A stretch of 64,000 nt of DNA from positions 3,224,870 through 3,288,869 of the forward strand of contig NZ_CP149925.1 in NCBI RefSeq assembly GCF_038087665.1, in the 5' to 3' direction. The notes beneath the pieces were generated by a model. The model did not search any database. It was not told the origin of the DNA and was given only the letters and a program-made list of their open reading frames with translations. Shown one piece after another: positions 36,609 through 45,154 of the stretch (position 1 is the stretch's first letter; each line of letters opens with the position of its first letter). The DNA comes from Gallaecimonas sp. GXIMD4217. GTDB taxonomy: Bacteria; Pseudomonadota; Gammaproteobacteria; Enterobacterales; Gallaecimonadaceae. The translations under genes and the position numbers were made by a program.

Positions 36609-37469
36609 TCAGCCCTTCAGGGCCTTCTTCATGAAGTTGGGCAGCGCCATGGCGCCCTGGTGCACGCCACTGTTGTAGTACAGGGTCTCGAAGGACTGGG
36701 CGTCGGCGTCGGCCACACGGAAGGAGCCGAAGTCGCCGCCCTTGCGGGCCAGGGTGCAGCTCCACCAGCCGGAGGGGTACAGGGGCTGGGGGAAGGGCAG
36801 GGTCTGGAAGGCGTCGAAGCCGGCGGCGGCCATCTCGGCGCGCATCTCCTGGATGAGCTTGAGGTGCAGCAGCGGGCTCTCGGACTGCTGGACCAGGATG
36901 CCGCCCTCGCCCAGCACCCGCAGGCACTGCTGGTAGAAGGCGCGGTTGAACAGGCCTTCGGCCGGGCCCACCGGATCGGTGGAGTCCACTATGATGATGT
37001 CCACGGAGCCGCTCTCGCGGTCCTTCGTCCACTGGATGCCGTCGATGAACTTCAGCTCGGCACGGGGATCGCCGTTGGACTGGCACAGCTCCGGGAAGTG
37101 GATCTCGGCCAGGCGGGTGACGTTCTCATCGATGTCGATCTGGATGGCCTTCTCCACGCCGGGGTGCTTGAGCACCTCACGCAGGGTGCCGCAGTCGCCG
37201 CCGCCGATGATCACCACGGTCTTGGGATCGGCATGGCTGTACAGGGCCGGGTGGCTCATCATCTCGTGGTAGAGGAAGTTGTCGCGGGTGGACACCATGG
37301 TGCAGCCGTCGATGACCATCAGCTTGCCCCAATCCGTCGTCTCGTAGATCTCGGTGGTCTGCCATTCGGACTGGCGGCTGTCCAGCTTGGCGGTGACCCG
37401 CAGGGAAAAGGCGCTGCCGTCACGCTCATGCACTTCCGTAAACCAGTTCTGGCCATCCAGTTTTGACAT
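36609..37469 (-). CDS. speE: Spermidine synthase
   Basis: 286 residues, the length of bacterial SpeE. Conserved features: WFTEVHERDG at the N-terminus, YHEMMSHPAL, the nucleotide-binding IIGGGDCGTLREVLKH, IDIDENV, and the catalytic IIIVDSTDPVGPAEGLF with Asp residues that bind putrescine. It transfers aminopropyl from decarboxylated S-adenosylmethionine to putrescine. It is transcribed divergently from speA across 161 bases, linking arginine decarboxylation to spermidine; no speD is present here. GGAGAT precedes the ATG. Confidence 0.96.
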   Translation of the reverse strand: MSKLDGQNWFTEVHERDGSAFSLRVTAKLDSRQSEWQTTEIYETTDWGKLMVIDGCTMVSTRDNFLYHEMMSHPALYSHADPKTVVIIGGGDCGTLREVLKHPGVEKAIQIDIDENVTRLAEIHFPELCQSNGDPRAELKFIDGIQWTKDRESGSVDIIIVDSTDPVGPAEGLFNRAFYQQCLRVLGEGGILVQQSESPLLHLKLIQEMRAEMAAAGFDAFQTLPFPQPLYPSGWWSCTLARKGGDFGSFRVADADAQSFETLYYNSGVHQGAMALPNFMKKALKG

Positions 37470-37630
37470 TTTCTATCTCCAGTCCAAACGGGCGAAAAAA
37501 AGCGCACGGATTGTGCCAGCGCCGCCGCCCCCGCACAATGATTATTGCGCACATTTTAGCTGCGCCCCGACTAGGCTGACATTACAATAGCGCCCCTGAA
37601 TTTTTATGCGTCCACAGGACCCCTGCTGCC

Positions 37631-39511
37631 ATGACCCAATGGACCCTTGACCAGGCCCGTCATCTCTATGGTGTGAACCACTGGAGCGACGGTTATTTCG
37701 ACATCGACGACAGCGGCGAGCTGGTCGCCTACCCGAACCGGGACAAGTCGCGCCCCGGCGTGCGCCTGAGCGACCTGATCAAGGATCTCAAGGACCACGG
37801 CCTGAGCCTGCCGGTGCTGGTGCGTTTCAACGATGTGCTCAGCGACAGGGTCCGCCAGCTCACCGGCGCCTTCGAAAGGGCCATCGCCGACCAGGGCTAC
37901 GGCGGCGAATACACCGCCGTCTATCCCATCAAGGTCAACCAGCAGCGCTCCGTGGTGCAGACCCTGCTGAACGCCGACCACAAGGTGGGCCTGGAGGCGG
38001 GCTCCAAGCCGGAGCTGATGGCGATCCTGGGCCTGGCCGACAGGCCCATCACCCTGGTCTGCAACGGCTACAAGGACTCCGAGTTCCTGCGCCTGGCGCT
38101 GATGGGCAAGCGCCTCGGCCACAGCGTCTACGTGGTGGTGGAGAAGCTGTCCGAGCTCAGGAAGCTGCTGGCCGAAGGCCAGGATCTGGGCATAGACCCG
38201 CTGATCGGGGTGCGGGTGCGCCTCAACTCCGTGGGCAAGGGCAACTGGCAGAACACCGGCGGCGAAAAGGGCAAGTTCGGCCTGGCCGCCCACCAGGTGC
38301 TGGAGATGGTGGCGATCCTGCGCGAGGCCGGCAAGCTGGACTGCCTGAAGCTGGTGCACTTCCACATGGGCTCCCAGGTGGCCAACATCCGCGACATCCA
38401 GAACGCCCTCAAGGAGTGCGCCCGCTACTACGCCGAGCTGTGCGAGCTGGGCGTGCCCCTGGACGTGGTGGACGTGGGCGGCGGCCTGGGCGTGGACTAC
38501 GAGGGCTCGCGCAGCCGCGGTTCCTGCTCCATGAACTACACGGTGGACGAGTACGCCGCCAAGGTGGTGCATGCGGTCAAGGAGATCTGCGCCGCACGCA
38601 ATCTTCCCGAGCCCAAGCTGATTTCCGAGTCCGGCCGGGCCCTGACCGCCCACCATGCGGTGCTGGTCACCAATGTCATCGACGTGGAGCAGGCCCCTGG
38701 CCTGAGCGCCCCCCAGGCGCCGGGCGAGGACGCCCCCCAGGTGCTCAGGGATCTCTGGCTGGCCTTTGAAGGCGCCCACCAGCGCCCGCCCCTGGAGACC
38801 TATCACGACGCCGTCTACTACCTGGGCGAGGCCCACGGCATGTACACCCACGGCCTGATCGCCATCCACCACTGGGCGGCGGCCGAGCAGCTCTACTTCG
38901 CCATCTGCCGGGCGGTGCGCGACCAGCTCAATCCCCGCAGCCGCGCCCACAGGCCGGTGCTGGACGAGCTCAACGAGAAGCTGGCCGACAAGCTGTTCTG
39001 CAACTTCTCGCTGTTCCAGAGCACCCCGGACGTCTGGGGCATAGAGCAGCTGTTCCCGATCATGCCGGTCAGCAAGCTGGACCAGGCCCCCAGCACCCGC
39101 GCCGTGATCCAGGACATCACCTGCGACTCCGATGGCCAGATCCGCCAGTACGTGGACGCCGAGGGCATCGAGTCCAGCCTGCCCCTGACCGGCTATGTGC
39201 CGGGCCAGGACTACAACCTGGGCTTCTTCATGGTCGGTGCCTACCAGGAGATCCTTGGCGACCTGCACAACCTGTTCGGCGACACCGACTCGGTGCACGT
39301 GCAGCTGGACGACAACGGCTACCATTTCGAAGCCGCCCACAAGGGTGATACGGTATCCGACGTGCTGCGCTACGTGAATTTCGAGCCCAAGGCCCTGATC
39401 CAGGGCTACCGCCGCCTGATCGCCCAGGCCGATCTCAGCGACGCCGAGCGCCAGCTGTTCGGCGCCGAACTGGAGGCGGGTATCCACGGCTACACCTACC
39501 TGGAGGACTGA
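37631..39511 (+). CDS. speA: Biosynthetic arginine decarboxylase
   Basis: 626 residues, slightly shorter than E. coli SpeA (658). It is a fold-III PLP enzyme: YTAVYPIKVNQQ carries the PLP lysine (Lys 101), LVHFHMGSQVANIRDI and VDVGGGLGVDYEG line the cofactor site, and the last third has the helical-bundle insertion of this family. It makes agmatine from arginine for putrescine and spermidine synthesis. The TGA overlaps the ATG of the first acyltransferase (TGATG), so speA leads a three-gene operon ending at the terminator near 41346. The divergent spacer to speE is 161 bases and holds a possible -10 TACAAT at 37583. Confidence 0.96.
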   Translation: MTQWTLDQARHLYGVNHWSDGYFDIDDSGELVAYPNRDKSRPGVRLSDLIKDLKDHGLSLPVLVRFNDVLSDRVRQLTGAFERAIADQGYGGEYTAVYPIKVNQQRSVVQTLLNADHKVGLEAGSKPELMAILGLADRPITLVCNGYKDSEFLRLALMGKRLGHSVYVVVEKLSELRKLLAEGQDLGIDPLIGVRVRLNSVGKGNWQNTGGEKGKFGLAAHQVLEMVAILREAGKLDCLKLVHFHMGSQVANIRDIQNALKECARYYAELCELGVPLDVVDVGGGLGVDYEGSRSRGSCSMNYTVDEYAAKVVHAVKEICAARNLPEPKLISESGRALTAHHAVLVTNVIDVEQAPGLSAPQAPGEDAPQVLRDLWLAFEGAHQRPPLETYHDAVYYLGEAHGMYTHGLIAIHHWAAAEQLYFAICRAVRDQLNPRSRAHRPVLDELNEKLADKLFCNFSLFQSTPDVWGIEQLFPIMPVSKLDQAPSTRAVIQDITCDSDGQIRQYVDAEGIESSLPLTGYVPGQDYNLGFFMVGAYQEILGDLHNLFGDTDSVHVQLDDNGYHFEAAHKGDTVSDVLRYVNFEPKALIQGYRRLIAQADLSDAERQLFGAELEAGIHGYTYLED

Positions 39512-40416
39512 TGCTGCATTTCCTGCCCGCCTTCATCAAGGGGCCGCTGGCCCTGCTGGGCTATGTGGTCAACACCCTGTTCTGGTTCCCGCTGGTGCTG
39601 GTGGTGGGCCTGGTCAAGCTGCTGCCCGTGGCCGGCCTGAGGCGGGGTTGCAGCGCCCTTCTGGACCGCATCGCCGGGCTGTGGATCAGCATCAACAACC
39701 TCAACCAGCGCCTGGTCAGCCGCACCAGGGTCCAGGTCCGCGGCCTGGAGGGCATCAAGCGGAAGGACTGGTACCTGGTCATCGCCAACCACCAATCCTG
39801 GGTGGACATACTGGTGCTGCAGCGGCTGTTCAACCGCCGCCTGCCGTTCCTGAAGTTCTTCCTCAAGAAGGAACTGCTGTACGTGCCCTTCCTGGGCCTG
39901 GCCTGGTGGGCCCTGGACTTCCCCTTCATGAACCGCCACAGCCGGGCGGAAATCGAAAAGGATCCCAGCCTGGCCGGCAAGGACATCGAGACCACCCGCC
40001 AGGCCTGCGAGAAGTTCCGCCACATCCCGGTATCGGTGATGAACTTCGTGGAAGGCACCAGGTTCACCCCCCACAAGCACCGCCACCAGAAGAGCCCCTA
40101 CCGGCACCTGCTGCGCCCCAGGGCCGGCGGCATGGCCTTCGTGCTCTCGGCCATGGGCGACAAGCTGCACAAGCTGCTGGACGTGACCATCTGCTACCCC
40201 AAGGGCATCCCCAGTTTCTGGGACTTCCTGTGCGGCCGGGTCCGGGAGATCCGGGTCGAGGTACGGGTGCTGCCGATTGACGACGGCCTGGTCGGTGATT
40301 ACTTTAATGACGCCGATTTCAAGGAAGCATTCCAGGATTGGGTCAACCGGCTCTGGGCTGAGAAAGACGAAACCATGGCCAGGCTGGCGGCGCCGGCGGG
40401 CCAGAAGCACAATTAG
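39511..40416 (+). CDS. YihG-like lysophospholipid acyltransferase, paralogue 1
   Basis: 301 residues, PlsC-like (LPLAT) fold and the length of E. coli YihG. One or two N-terminal membrane segments precede the catalytic NHQSWVD (H-x4-D), then FFLKKELLYVPFLG, DIETTRQACEKFRHIP and the substrate motif NFVEGTRFTPHK, with RPRAGGMAF later. It should place an acyl chain at sn-2 of lysophosphatidate or a lysophospholipid at the inner membrane. The start overlaps the speA stop, and a close paralogue follows after 6 bases. Confidence 0.9.
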   Translation: MLHFLPAFIKGPLALLGYVVNTLFWFPLVLVVGLVKLLPVAGLRRGCSALLDRIAGLWISINNLNQRLVSRTRVQVRGLEGIKRKDWYLVIANHQSWVDILVLQRLFNRRLPFLKFFLKKELLYVPFLGLAWWALDFPFMNRHSRAEIEKDPSLAGKDIETTRQACEKFRHIPVSVMNFVEGTRFTPHKHRHQKSPYRHLLRPRAGGMAFVLSAMGDKLHKLLDVTICYPKGIPSFWDFLCGRVREIRVEVRVLPIDDGLVGDYFNDADFKEAFQDWVNRLWAEKDETMARLAAPAGQKHN

Positions 40417-40422
40417 GATCCC

Positions 40423-41322
40423 ATGCTGCATTTTCTGCCGGGCTTCATACTGGCCCCCATCAATATCCTGCTGTTCATCGTCAACACCGTCTGGTGGGGG
40501 GGCCTGGTCTGCCTGCTGGCCCTGCCCAAGCTGCTGCTGCCCTACCAGCCCTGGCGCAACGCCGTCACCACCCTGATGGAGCGCTGCGTGGACGGCTGGA
40601 CCCTGGTCAACCTGGGCATCCTCAGGCTCAGCAACCAGGTGCAGTGGGACGTGCAGGGCCTGGACGGCCTGAAGAAGGACGGCTGGTACCTGATCATGGC
40701 CAACCACCTCAGCGGCCTGGACATCATAGTGCTGTTCACCATAGCCCGGGGCCGCATGCCGCTGCCGCGCTTCTTCATCAAGCACGAGCTGCTGCACGTG
40801 CCCTTCATGGGCTGGGGCTGCTGGGCCCTGGACATGCCCTTCATGCGTCGCTATTCCACCGGCTACCTGAAGCGGCACCCTGAGAAGAAGGGCCAGGACA
40901 TAGAGACCACCCGCCGTGCCTGCGAAAAGCTCAGGCACAGGCCCACCACCATGATCAACTTCGTGGAAGGCACCAGGTTCACCCCAGAGAAGCAAAAGAA
41001 GCGCCGCTCCCCCTACCGGCACCTGCTGCCCCCCAAGGCCGGCGGCATCGCCTTCACCCTGGCCACCATGGGCCAGCTGTTCGACAAGGTGCTGGACGTG
41101 ACCCTGGCCTATCCGGAATGCGGCCATGGCAAGGGCAAGGTCACCTGGGCCGCCCTGTCCGGCAGGCTCACCAAGGTGGTGGTGCGCATCGACGCCCAGC
41201 CCGCCGACCAGCGCGTCATCGGCGACTACTTCGGCGACGTCACCTTCAAGCGCCAGTTCCAGGGCTGGCTCAGCGAGCGCTGGCAGCGCAAGGACGCCCT
41301 GCTGGGTGAACTGAACAAATGA
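40423..41322 (+). CDS. YihG-like lysophospholipid acyltransferase, paralogue 2
   Basis: 299 residues and alignable end to end with the preceding gene (same opening MLHFLP, FIKHELLHVPFMG, DIETTRRACEKLRH, NFVEGTRFTPEK, PPKAGGIAF). The catalytic motif is NHLSGLD, so H-x4-D is retained while the intervening residues differ. The pair arose by tandem duplication and the central pocket has diverged, suggesting different acyl or head-group preferences. It ends the speA operon and is followed by a strong terminator. Confidence 0.9.
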   Translation: MLHFLPGFILAPINILLFIVNTVWWGGLVCLLALPKLLLPYQPWRNAVTTLMERCVDGWTLVNLGILRLSNQVQWDVQGLDGLKKDGWYLIMANHLSGLDIIVLFTIARGRMPLPRFFIKHELLHVPFMGWGCWALDMPFMRRYSTGYLKRHPEKKGQDIETTRRACEKLRHRPTTMINFVEGTRFTPEKQKKRRSPYRHLLPPKAGGIAFTLATMGQLFDKVLDVTLAYPECGHGKGKVTWAALSGRLTKVVVRIDAQPADQRVIGDYFGDVTFKRQFQGWLSERWQRKDALLGELNK

Positions 41323-41346
41323 AAAGGGGCCGAATGGCCCCTTTTT
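41322..41346. terminator. Bidirectional terminator after the acyltransferase pair
   Basis: AAAAGGGGCC-GAAT-GGCCCCTTTTT between two convergent genes. Confidence 0.88.
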
Positions 41347-41348
41347 CG

Positions 41349-41588
41349 TCAATCAACCGGATACCTTTTCTTCTTGCAGGCATGCCTGAGTTCCTTCAGG
41401 GTGCGCAGCCGTTCCTTCAGCCATTCGCCCTCCTGGGCCCGGTAGCCGGCTCGCAACCTGGAGTTGACGTGCTTTATTTTCTTCTCGACACCGGCACATT
41501 GGTACTTGGTGACCTTGGTATCCGTCTTGGCGTGCGCCAGGGTGGGCACCCCAAGGGCCATGATGAGCATCCATGTCCGTATTGGCAT
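41349..41588 (-). CDS. Small secreted basic protein of unknown function
   Basis: 79 residues. A signal peptide ends LAHA near residue 19. The mature part is strongly basic and helical, with one Cys near each end (YQCAG and RHACKKKR) that could form a disulphide. I do not recognise a named family, though proteins of this shape are common in gammaproteobacteria. It converges on the acyltransferase operon and is read away from the lipoprotein gene; no promoter stands out. Confidence 0.6.
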   Translation of the reverse strand: MPIRTWMLIMALGVPTLAHAKTDTKVTKYQCAGVEKKIKHVNSRLRAGYRAQEGEWLKERLRTLKELRHACKKKRYPVD

Positions 41589-41752
41589 TGTTCCTGTCCT
41601 TTGATTGGTTGCATCTGTTCACCACCGGCAGGTGGCGAACACCAGGGGCATTTTCCCTGGCTTGATACCGGTTGTGAACAGCTCCAGCCCATCCAGTACA
41701 ATGGCCCCACTAAATAACGCCTTGTGCTCAGGGACAAAGGAAGAAAAGGATC

Positions 41753-42178
41753 ATGACAATGCGTAACGCCGTTATCGCCTGTGCCGCCCTGCTCTGTTGC
41801 TGCTCCATAGTGCAGCAGGTCCAGCCGGTCCAGAACACCAACCTGCGGGACATCTGCATCATCGAGAACCCCGCCACCCGCAACGGCTTCCTCAACCAAT
41901 ACCAGCAATCGCTGCAAAACAGGGGCTACAGCGTCAAGGTCATGCCAAGGGGAACGGGCTTCATGGCATGTCCGTTGATGACCACCTACGAGGGCCATTG
42001 GAGCTGGGATCTGGCCCTGTACATGTCCTACGCCAGGCTGGATGTCTACCTGGACGGCAAGCCCGTGGGCCAGGCCCTGTACGACTCCCGCCGTGGCGTC
42101 GGTCGCATGGACAAGTTCATCGATGCGGAGACGAAGATAGACGAGCTGGTCAGCCAGCTTTACCCCGCCAGGGGCTGA
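41753..42178 (+). CDS. Sbal_3080-like small lipoprotein or secreted protein
   Basis: 141 residues. The N-terminus (MTMRNAVIACAALLCCCSIV) is a lipoprotein-type signal with cysteines at the lipobox. The mature part opens VQPVQNTNLRDICIIENPATR and contains MTTYEGHWSWDLALYMSYARL and a basic SRRGVGRMDKF region, a pattern I associate with the Sbal_3080 family of lipoproteins; its role is unknown. AAGGA precedes ATG 41753; ATG 41759 is possible too. A perfect 8-bp hairpin at 42187-42205 follows the stop. Confidence 0.7.
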   Translation: MTMRNAVIACAALLCCCSIVQQVQPVQNTNLRDICIIENPATRNGFLNQYQQSLQNRGYSVKVMPRGTGFMACPLMTTYEGHWSWDLALYMSYARLDVYLDGKPVGQALYDSRRGVGRMDKFIDAETKIDELVSQLYPARG

Positions 42179-42186
42179 GACTCGAA

Positions 42187-42205
42187 ACGAAAGCGTTGCT
42201 TTCGT
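42187..42205. terminator. Hairpin after the lipoprotein gene
   Basis: ACGAAAGC-GTT-GCTTTCGT, perfect 8-bp stem, but without a T run, so termination is uncertain. Confidence 0.4.
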
Positions 42206-42260
42206 GCAGCCGAACGCCGGCACACTGGATGTACCGGCCGGAAGGAAGCGTCACTTTCGT

Positions 42261-42725
42261 TTACGCCTGTTCGAACTCGTCCAGGGCCGCCGCCAGCTCG
42301 TCCAGCTGCAGCTCCGAATAGACCCTGACGCCGTTTTCGGTCAGCAGCCGGGCGGTGACGCCCTGGCCATCGATAAGCCGGCCCGAGAAGGAGCCGTCGT
42401 AGATCTGCACGTTGCCGCAGGAGGGGCTGTTGGCCTTGAGCAGGGCGAAGCGGATCTGGTGGCGGCGGCACAGGGCCAGGGCCTGGTCGGCGCCCAGCCG
42501 GAAGGCGGCGGTGACGTCCTGGCCGCTGCTGGCAATCACCTGCCCGCCCTGCAACTCGGCGGGCGGGCGGGGTACCGGCAGGCCGCCGGCTACTTCCGGG
42601 CAGAGCACCAGCAGCCGTCCCTCGGCGCGCCACCTTTCGATGGCCGGGTGGGACTGGGCCTTGGCCCGGCCGTCGTAGCGGACCGGCTGGCCCAGCAGGC
42701 AGGCGGAGATCAGGATCCTTTCCAT
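42261..42725 (-). CDS. DUF523-family protein
   Basis: 154 residues. The three cysteine signatures of DUF523 are present: ISACLLGQPVRYDG at the N-terminus, LCPEVAGGLPVPRPP, and LKANSPSCGNVQIYDG. Conserved Cys residues suggest a metal or Fe-S site, and the function is not established. It is a single gene starting directly against the dsbA terminator. Confidence 0.88.
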   Translation of the reverse strand: MERILISACLLGQPVRYDGRAKAQSHPAIERWRAEGRLLVLCPEVAGGLPVPRPPAELQGGQVIASSGQDVTAAFRLGADQALALCRRHQIRFALLKANSPSCGNVQIYDGSFSGRLIDGQGVTARLLTENGVRVYSELQLDELAAALDEFEQA

Positions 42726-42727
42726 AT

Positions 42728-42751
42728 AAAAAAGAGGGCCTAAGCCCTCTT
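42728..42751 (-). terminator. Terminator after dsbA
   Basis: GAGGGC-CTAA-GCCCTC; on the minus strand it is followed by TTTTTT, closing the srkA-dsbA-dsbA unit. Confidence 0.82.
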
Positions 42752-42761
42752 CCCTAGCGCC

Positions 42762-43373
42762 TCAGGCGTCTTTCTTGGCCAGCCAGTTGACCAGCTCGAA
42801 CAGCTCTTCCTTGGAGCTCACGGAGCCGGTGTTGACCTTGTACTTGCCGTTGATGATCAGGGTCGGCACGCCGTGGACCTCGTTGTTGAGGGTGTTGCGC
42901 TGCATCTGCGACAGGCGGCCGTTGATGGAGAAGGAGTTGACGGCGGCGTCGAAGTCCTCGCCCTTGACGCCGGCGGCGACGAAGATGTTGCGGATGTCGT
43001 CACGGCTCTTGGGGATCTGGCGCTGCACATGGATGCTGGCGAACAGCTTGGAAGCGACCTGCTCCTCCACGCCCAGCAGCTCCATCACCGCCCAGGCCCG
43101 GGACAGCTCCACGCCCATCTCGCGGCCCATGAAGTCCACATGGTTCTTCTGCAGCTTGACGCCTTCCGGCAGCTGACCCTTGAGCTCCTTGATGAAGGGC
43201 TCGAAACGGTAGCAGTGGGGGCACAGGAAGGAGAAGTATTCGGTCACCATGGGCTGGGCGCTGGGCGCCGCCATCTTGATGACCTCGTAGTGTTTGCCTT
43301 CTTCAAATTGGTTGGCCAGGGCCGCCAGGGGCAGCATCACCAGGGCCAGAAAACCCATCATCAGCTTTTTCAT
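42762..43373 (-). CDS. dsbA: Periplasmic thiol:disulphide oxidoreductase DsbA
   Basis: 203 residues. The signal peptide ends LAALA near residue 20, and the mature protein starts NQFEEGKHYEVI. The active site FLCPHC places Cys 51 and 54, and the cis-proline loop is HGVPTLIING, both as in classic DsbA. It introduces disulphides in exported proteins, probably including the c-type cytochromes and secreted proteins of this region, and is reoxidised by DsbB. It is the third gene after srkA and the dsbA paralogue, preserving the widespread srkA-dsbA order. Confidence 0.95.
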   Translation of the reverse strand: MKKLMMGFLALVMLPLAALANQFEEGKHYEVIKMAAPSAQPMVTEYFSFLCPHCYRFEPFIKELKGQLPEGVKLQKNHVDFMGREMGVELSRAWAVMELLGVEEQVASKLFASIHVQRQIPKSRDDIRNIFVAAGVKGEDFDAAVNSFSINGRLSQMQRNTLNNEVHGVPTLIINGKYKVNTGSVSSKEELFELVNWLAKKDA

Positions 43374-43470
43374 CGTTTTCCTCGCGTGATATTGGCTGCA
43401 GCAAGCCTAACACAGCTTTCCATTGCAGATTAACTGCCCCTGTAGAACCCTTTCCTGAACGAAAAGTTCC

Positions 43471-44082
43471 TTAAGCGTCCTTGGCCAGCAGGTACTTGAC
43501 CAGGGCATTGAGCTGGGCCTGCTCCGGCACCGCCGCCCGTTTGACCCTGTATTTGCCGGACACCACCAGCTCGGGCAGGTGCTTGATCCGGGCCTGCTGG
43601 AAACGCTGCTGCATCCGGTTCTTGAGCAGGGGCACCTGCATGGACTTGAGGGCCAGCTCGAAATCGTCACCGGCCACGCCGGCCGCCACGAACAGGTTGC
43701 GGATGTCGGCCAGGGTCTTGGGCCTGGCGTGCCAGACATGGACGCTGTCGAACACCTTGGGCGCCACCCGCTCGGTAACTTCCAGCACTTCCATGACGGC
43801 AAAGGCGTCGGTCAGCAGCCTGCCGCTGTTACCGCCAAAGCCGGCGGCGTGGAAACGGCGCAGCGGCACGCCTTCGGGAAGGCTCTGGGCCAGTCCGTGC
43901 ACCAGGGGCTCGAAGCTGTGGCAATGGGGGCAGAGGAAGGAAAAGTATTCGGCCACCTCGGGGCTGGCGGTGGCCTGGGCCCCTTCGATCACCTCGTAAT
44001 GCCGGCCTTCCTCGAACTGGGCGGCAAACAGCGGCAACGCCAGCAGCAGCGTTGCCAGAAACAGCAGTCCCTTTTTCATCAT
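43471..44082 (-). CDS. DsbA paralogue with altered cis-proline loop
   Basis: 203 residues from MMKKGLLFLA; the longer frame from 44118 has no support. The signal peptide ends FAA near 21, followed by QFEEGRHYEVIEG, so it aligns with the neighbouring dsbA throughout. The redox site is FLCPHC (51-54) but the loop before the cis-proline is KHLPELVV instead of GVPTLII, the residue that tunes redox potential and partner choice in the family. It lies between srkA and dsbA, 40 bases after srkA. Inference: a specialised oxidase or a DsbA with a narrow substrate set. Confidence 0.88.
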   Translation of the reverse strand: MMKKGLLFLATLLLALPLFAAQFEEGRHYEVIEGAQATASPEVAEYFSFLCPHCHSFEPLVHGLAQSLPEGVPLRRFHAAGFGGNSGRLLTDAFAVMEVLEVTERVAPKVFDSVHVWHARPKTLADIRNLFVAAGVAGDDFELALKSMQVPLLKNRMQQRFQQARIKHLPELVVSGKYRVKRAAVPEQAQLNALVKYLLAKDA

Positions 44083-44122
44083 GGTCACTCCTTGGGCAAG
44101 ATTTCCCAAGGATGCCAAGGAC

Positions 44123-45112
44123 CTAGAGACCGGTCAACAAGCGCAGCGGCGGCTCGTCCAGGGCCGCCAGGCATTCCTTGAGGCTGAGGATCTGGTTCTC
44201 CCAGTACTTGCCGGAGCTGAACCAGGGGAAGCTCTGGGGAAAGGCCGGATCCGACCAGCGCCTGGCCAGCCAGGCCATGTGGTGGATGATGCGCATGGCC
44301 CTGAGCGGCTCCACCAGGTGCAGCTGGCGCTTGTCCAGGGGCATGAACTCCTCGTAGGCCTCGGCCAGCACGCACAGCTGGTCCTCCTGCTCGCTGCGGC
44401 TGCCGGACAGCAGCATCCACAGATCCTGCATGGCCGGGCCCATCAGGCTGTCGTCCAGGTCCACGAAGAAGATGCCGTCGGGGCCGTTGAAGAGGTTGCC
44501 GGCATGGCAGTCGCCGTGCAGGCGGATGAAGGGCACCTGGGCGTGCTTTTCCCAGGCCAGGGCCACGGCCTCGCAAAGCGGCGACAGTATGGCCTCGAAG
44601 GCGGGCCTCAGGTAGTCCGGCAGCAGCTCGGTCTCCATCAACACCTGGCGGGGTTCCAGCAGCATGCGCTCGACGCCGATGGCGGGCCTGTGTTCATAGC
44701 CACGGGCGGCGCCCAGGGCATGGATCCGCCCCAGGAAGTGACCCAGGCGTTCCAGCTGGTCCAGGTCGGCCAGCTCCACGGCCCGGCCGCCGCGGCTCTC
44801 GTAGAGGGCGAAGCGGTAGCCGTCATGGTGTTGCAGGCTGCGCCCCTCCAGGCGCACCGGCGCCACCACCGGGATCTCCTCATCCACCAGCTCGAAGGCG
44901 AAGTCGTGCTCCTCGCGGATCTGGGCGTCGCTCCAGCGCTGGGGCCGGTAGAACTTCACCACCCAGCGCTTGCGGTCCTCGTCCAGGAACTGGTAGACGC
45001 GGTTCTCGTAGCTGTTCAGGGGCAGCAGGCCGGAATCGACCCGGACGCCGTGGCTCTCCAGGGCGTCCAGGATCAGATCCGGGCTGAGATCGGCAAAATC
45101 GAATTGGCTCAT
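44123..45112 (-). CDS. srkA: Stress response kinase A
   Basis: 329 residues, the YihE/SrkA length, with APH-like kinase fold. Visible motifs: LNSYENRVYQF (nucleotide loop), VVKFYRPQRW (ATP-binding Lys), the catalytic RLHGDCHAGNLF near 195 and the metal-binding FFVDLDDSLMGPAMQDLW. SrkA is a Ser/Thr kinase that counters MazEF-type programmed death and envelope stress in E. coli. It heads the unit with the two dsbA genes, a conserved pairing. It begins about 40 bases from the ccoG terminator. Confidence 0.95.
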   Translation of the reverse strand: MSQFDFADLSPDLILDALESHGVRVDSGLLPLNSYENRVYQFLDEDRKRWVVKFYRPQRWSDAQIREEHDFAFELVDEEIPVVAPVRLEGRSLQHHDGYRFALYESRGGRAVELADLDQLERLGHFLGRIHALGAARGYEHRPAIGVERMLLEPRQVLMETELLPDYLRPAFEAILSPLCEAVALAWEKHAQVPFIRLHGDCHAGNLFNGPDGIFFVDLDDSLMGPAMQDLWMLLSGSRSEQEDQLCVLAEAYEEFMPLDKRQLHLVEPLRAMRIIHHMAWLARRWSDPAFPQSFPWFSSGKYWENQILSLKECLAALDEPPLRLLTGL

Positions 45113-45120
45113 GGGGCTCC

Positions 45121-45148
45121 CAAGAAAACGCCGGGCTGGGCCCGGCGT
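45121..45148 (-). terminator. Terminator of ccoG
   Basis: ACGCCGGGC-TGG-GCCCGGCGT, followed on the minus strand by TTTTCTT. Confidence 0.8.
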
Positions 45149-45154
45149 CTGTGT

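Noticed and set aside
35962-37086. A 374-codon frame extending the AhpD-like protein upstream
   Set aside because: The extra N-terminal part is antisense to speE and crosses its terminator; the ATG with AAGGAGG at 36519 is far better.
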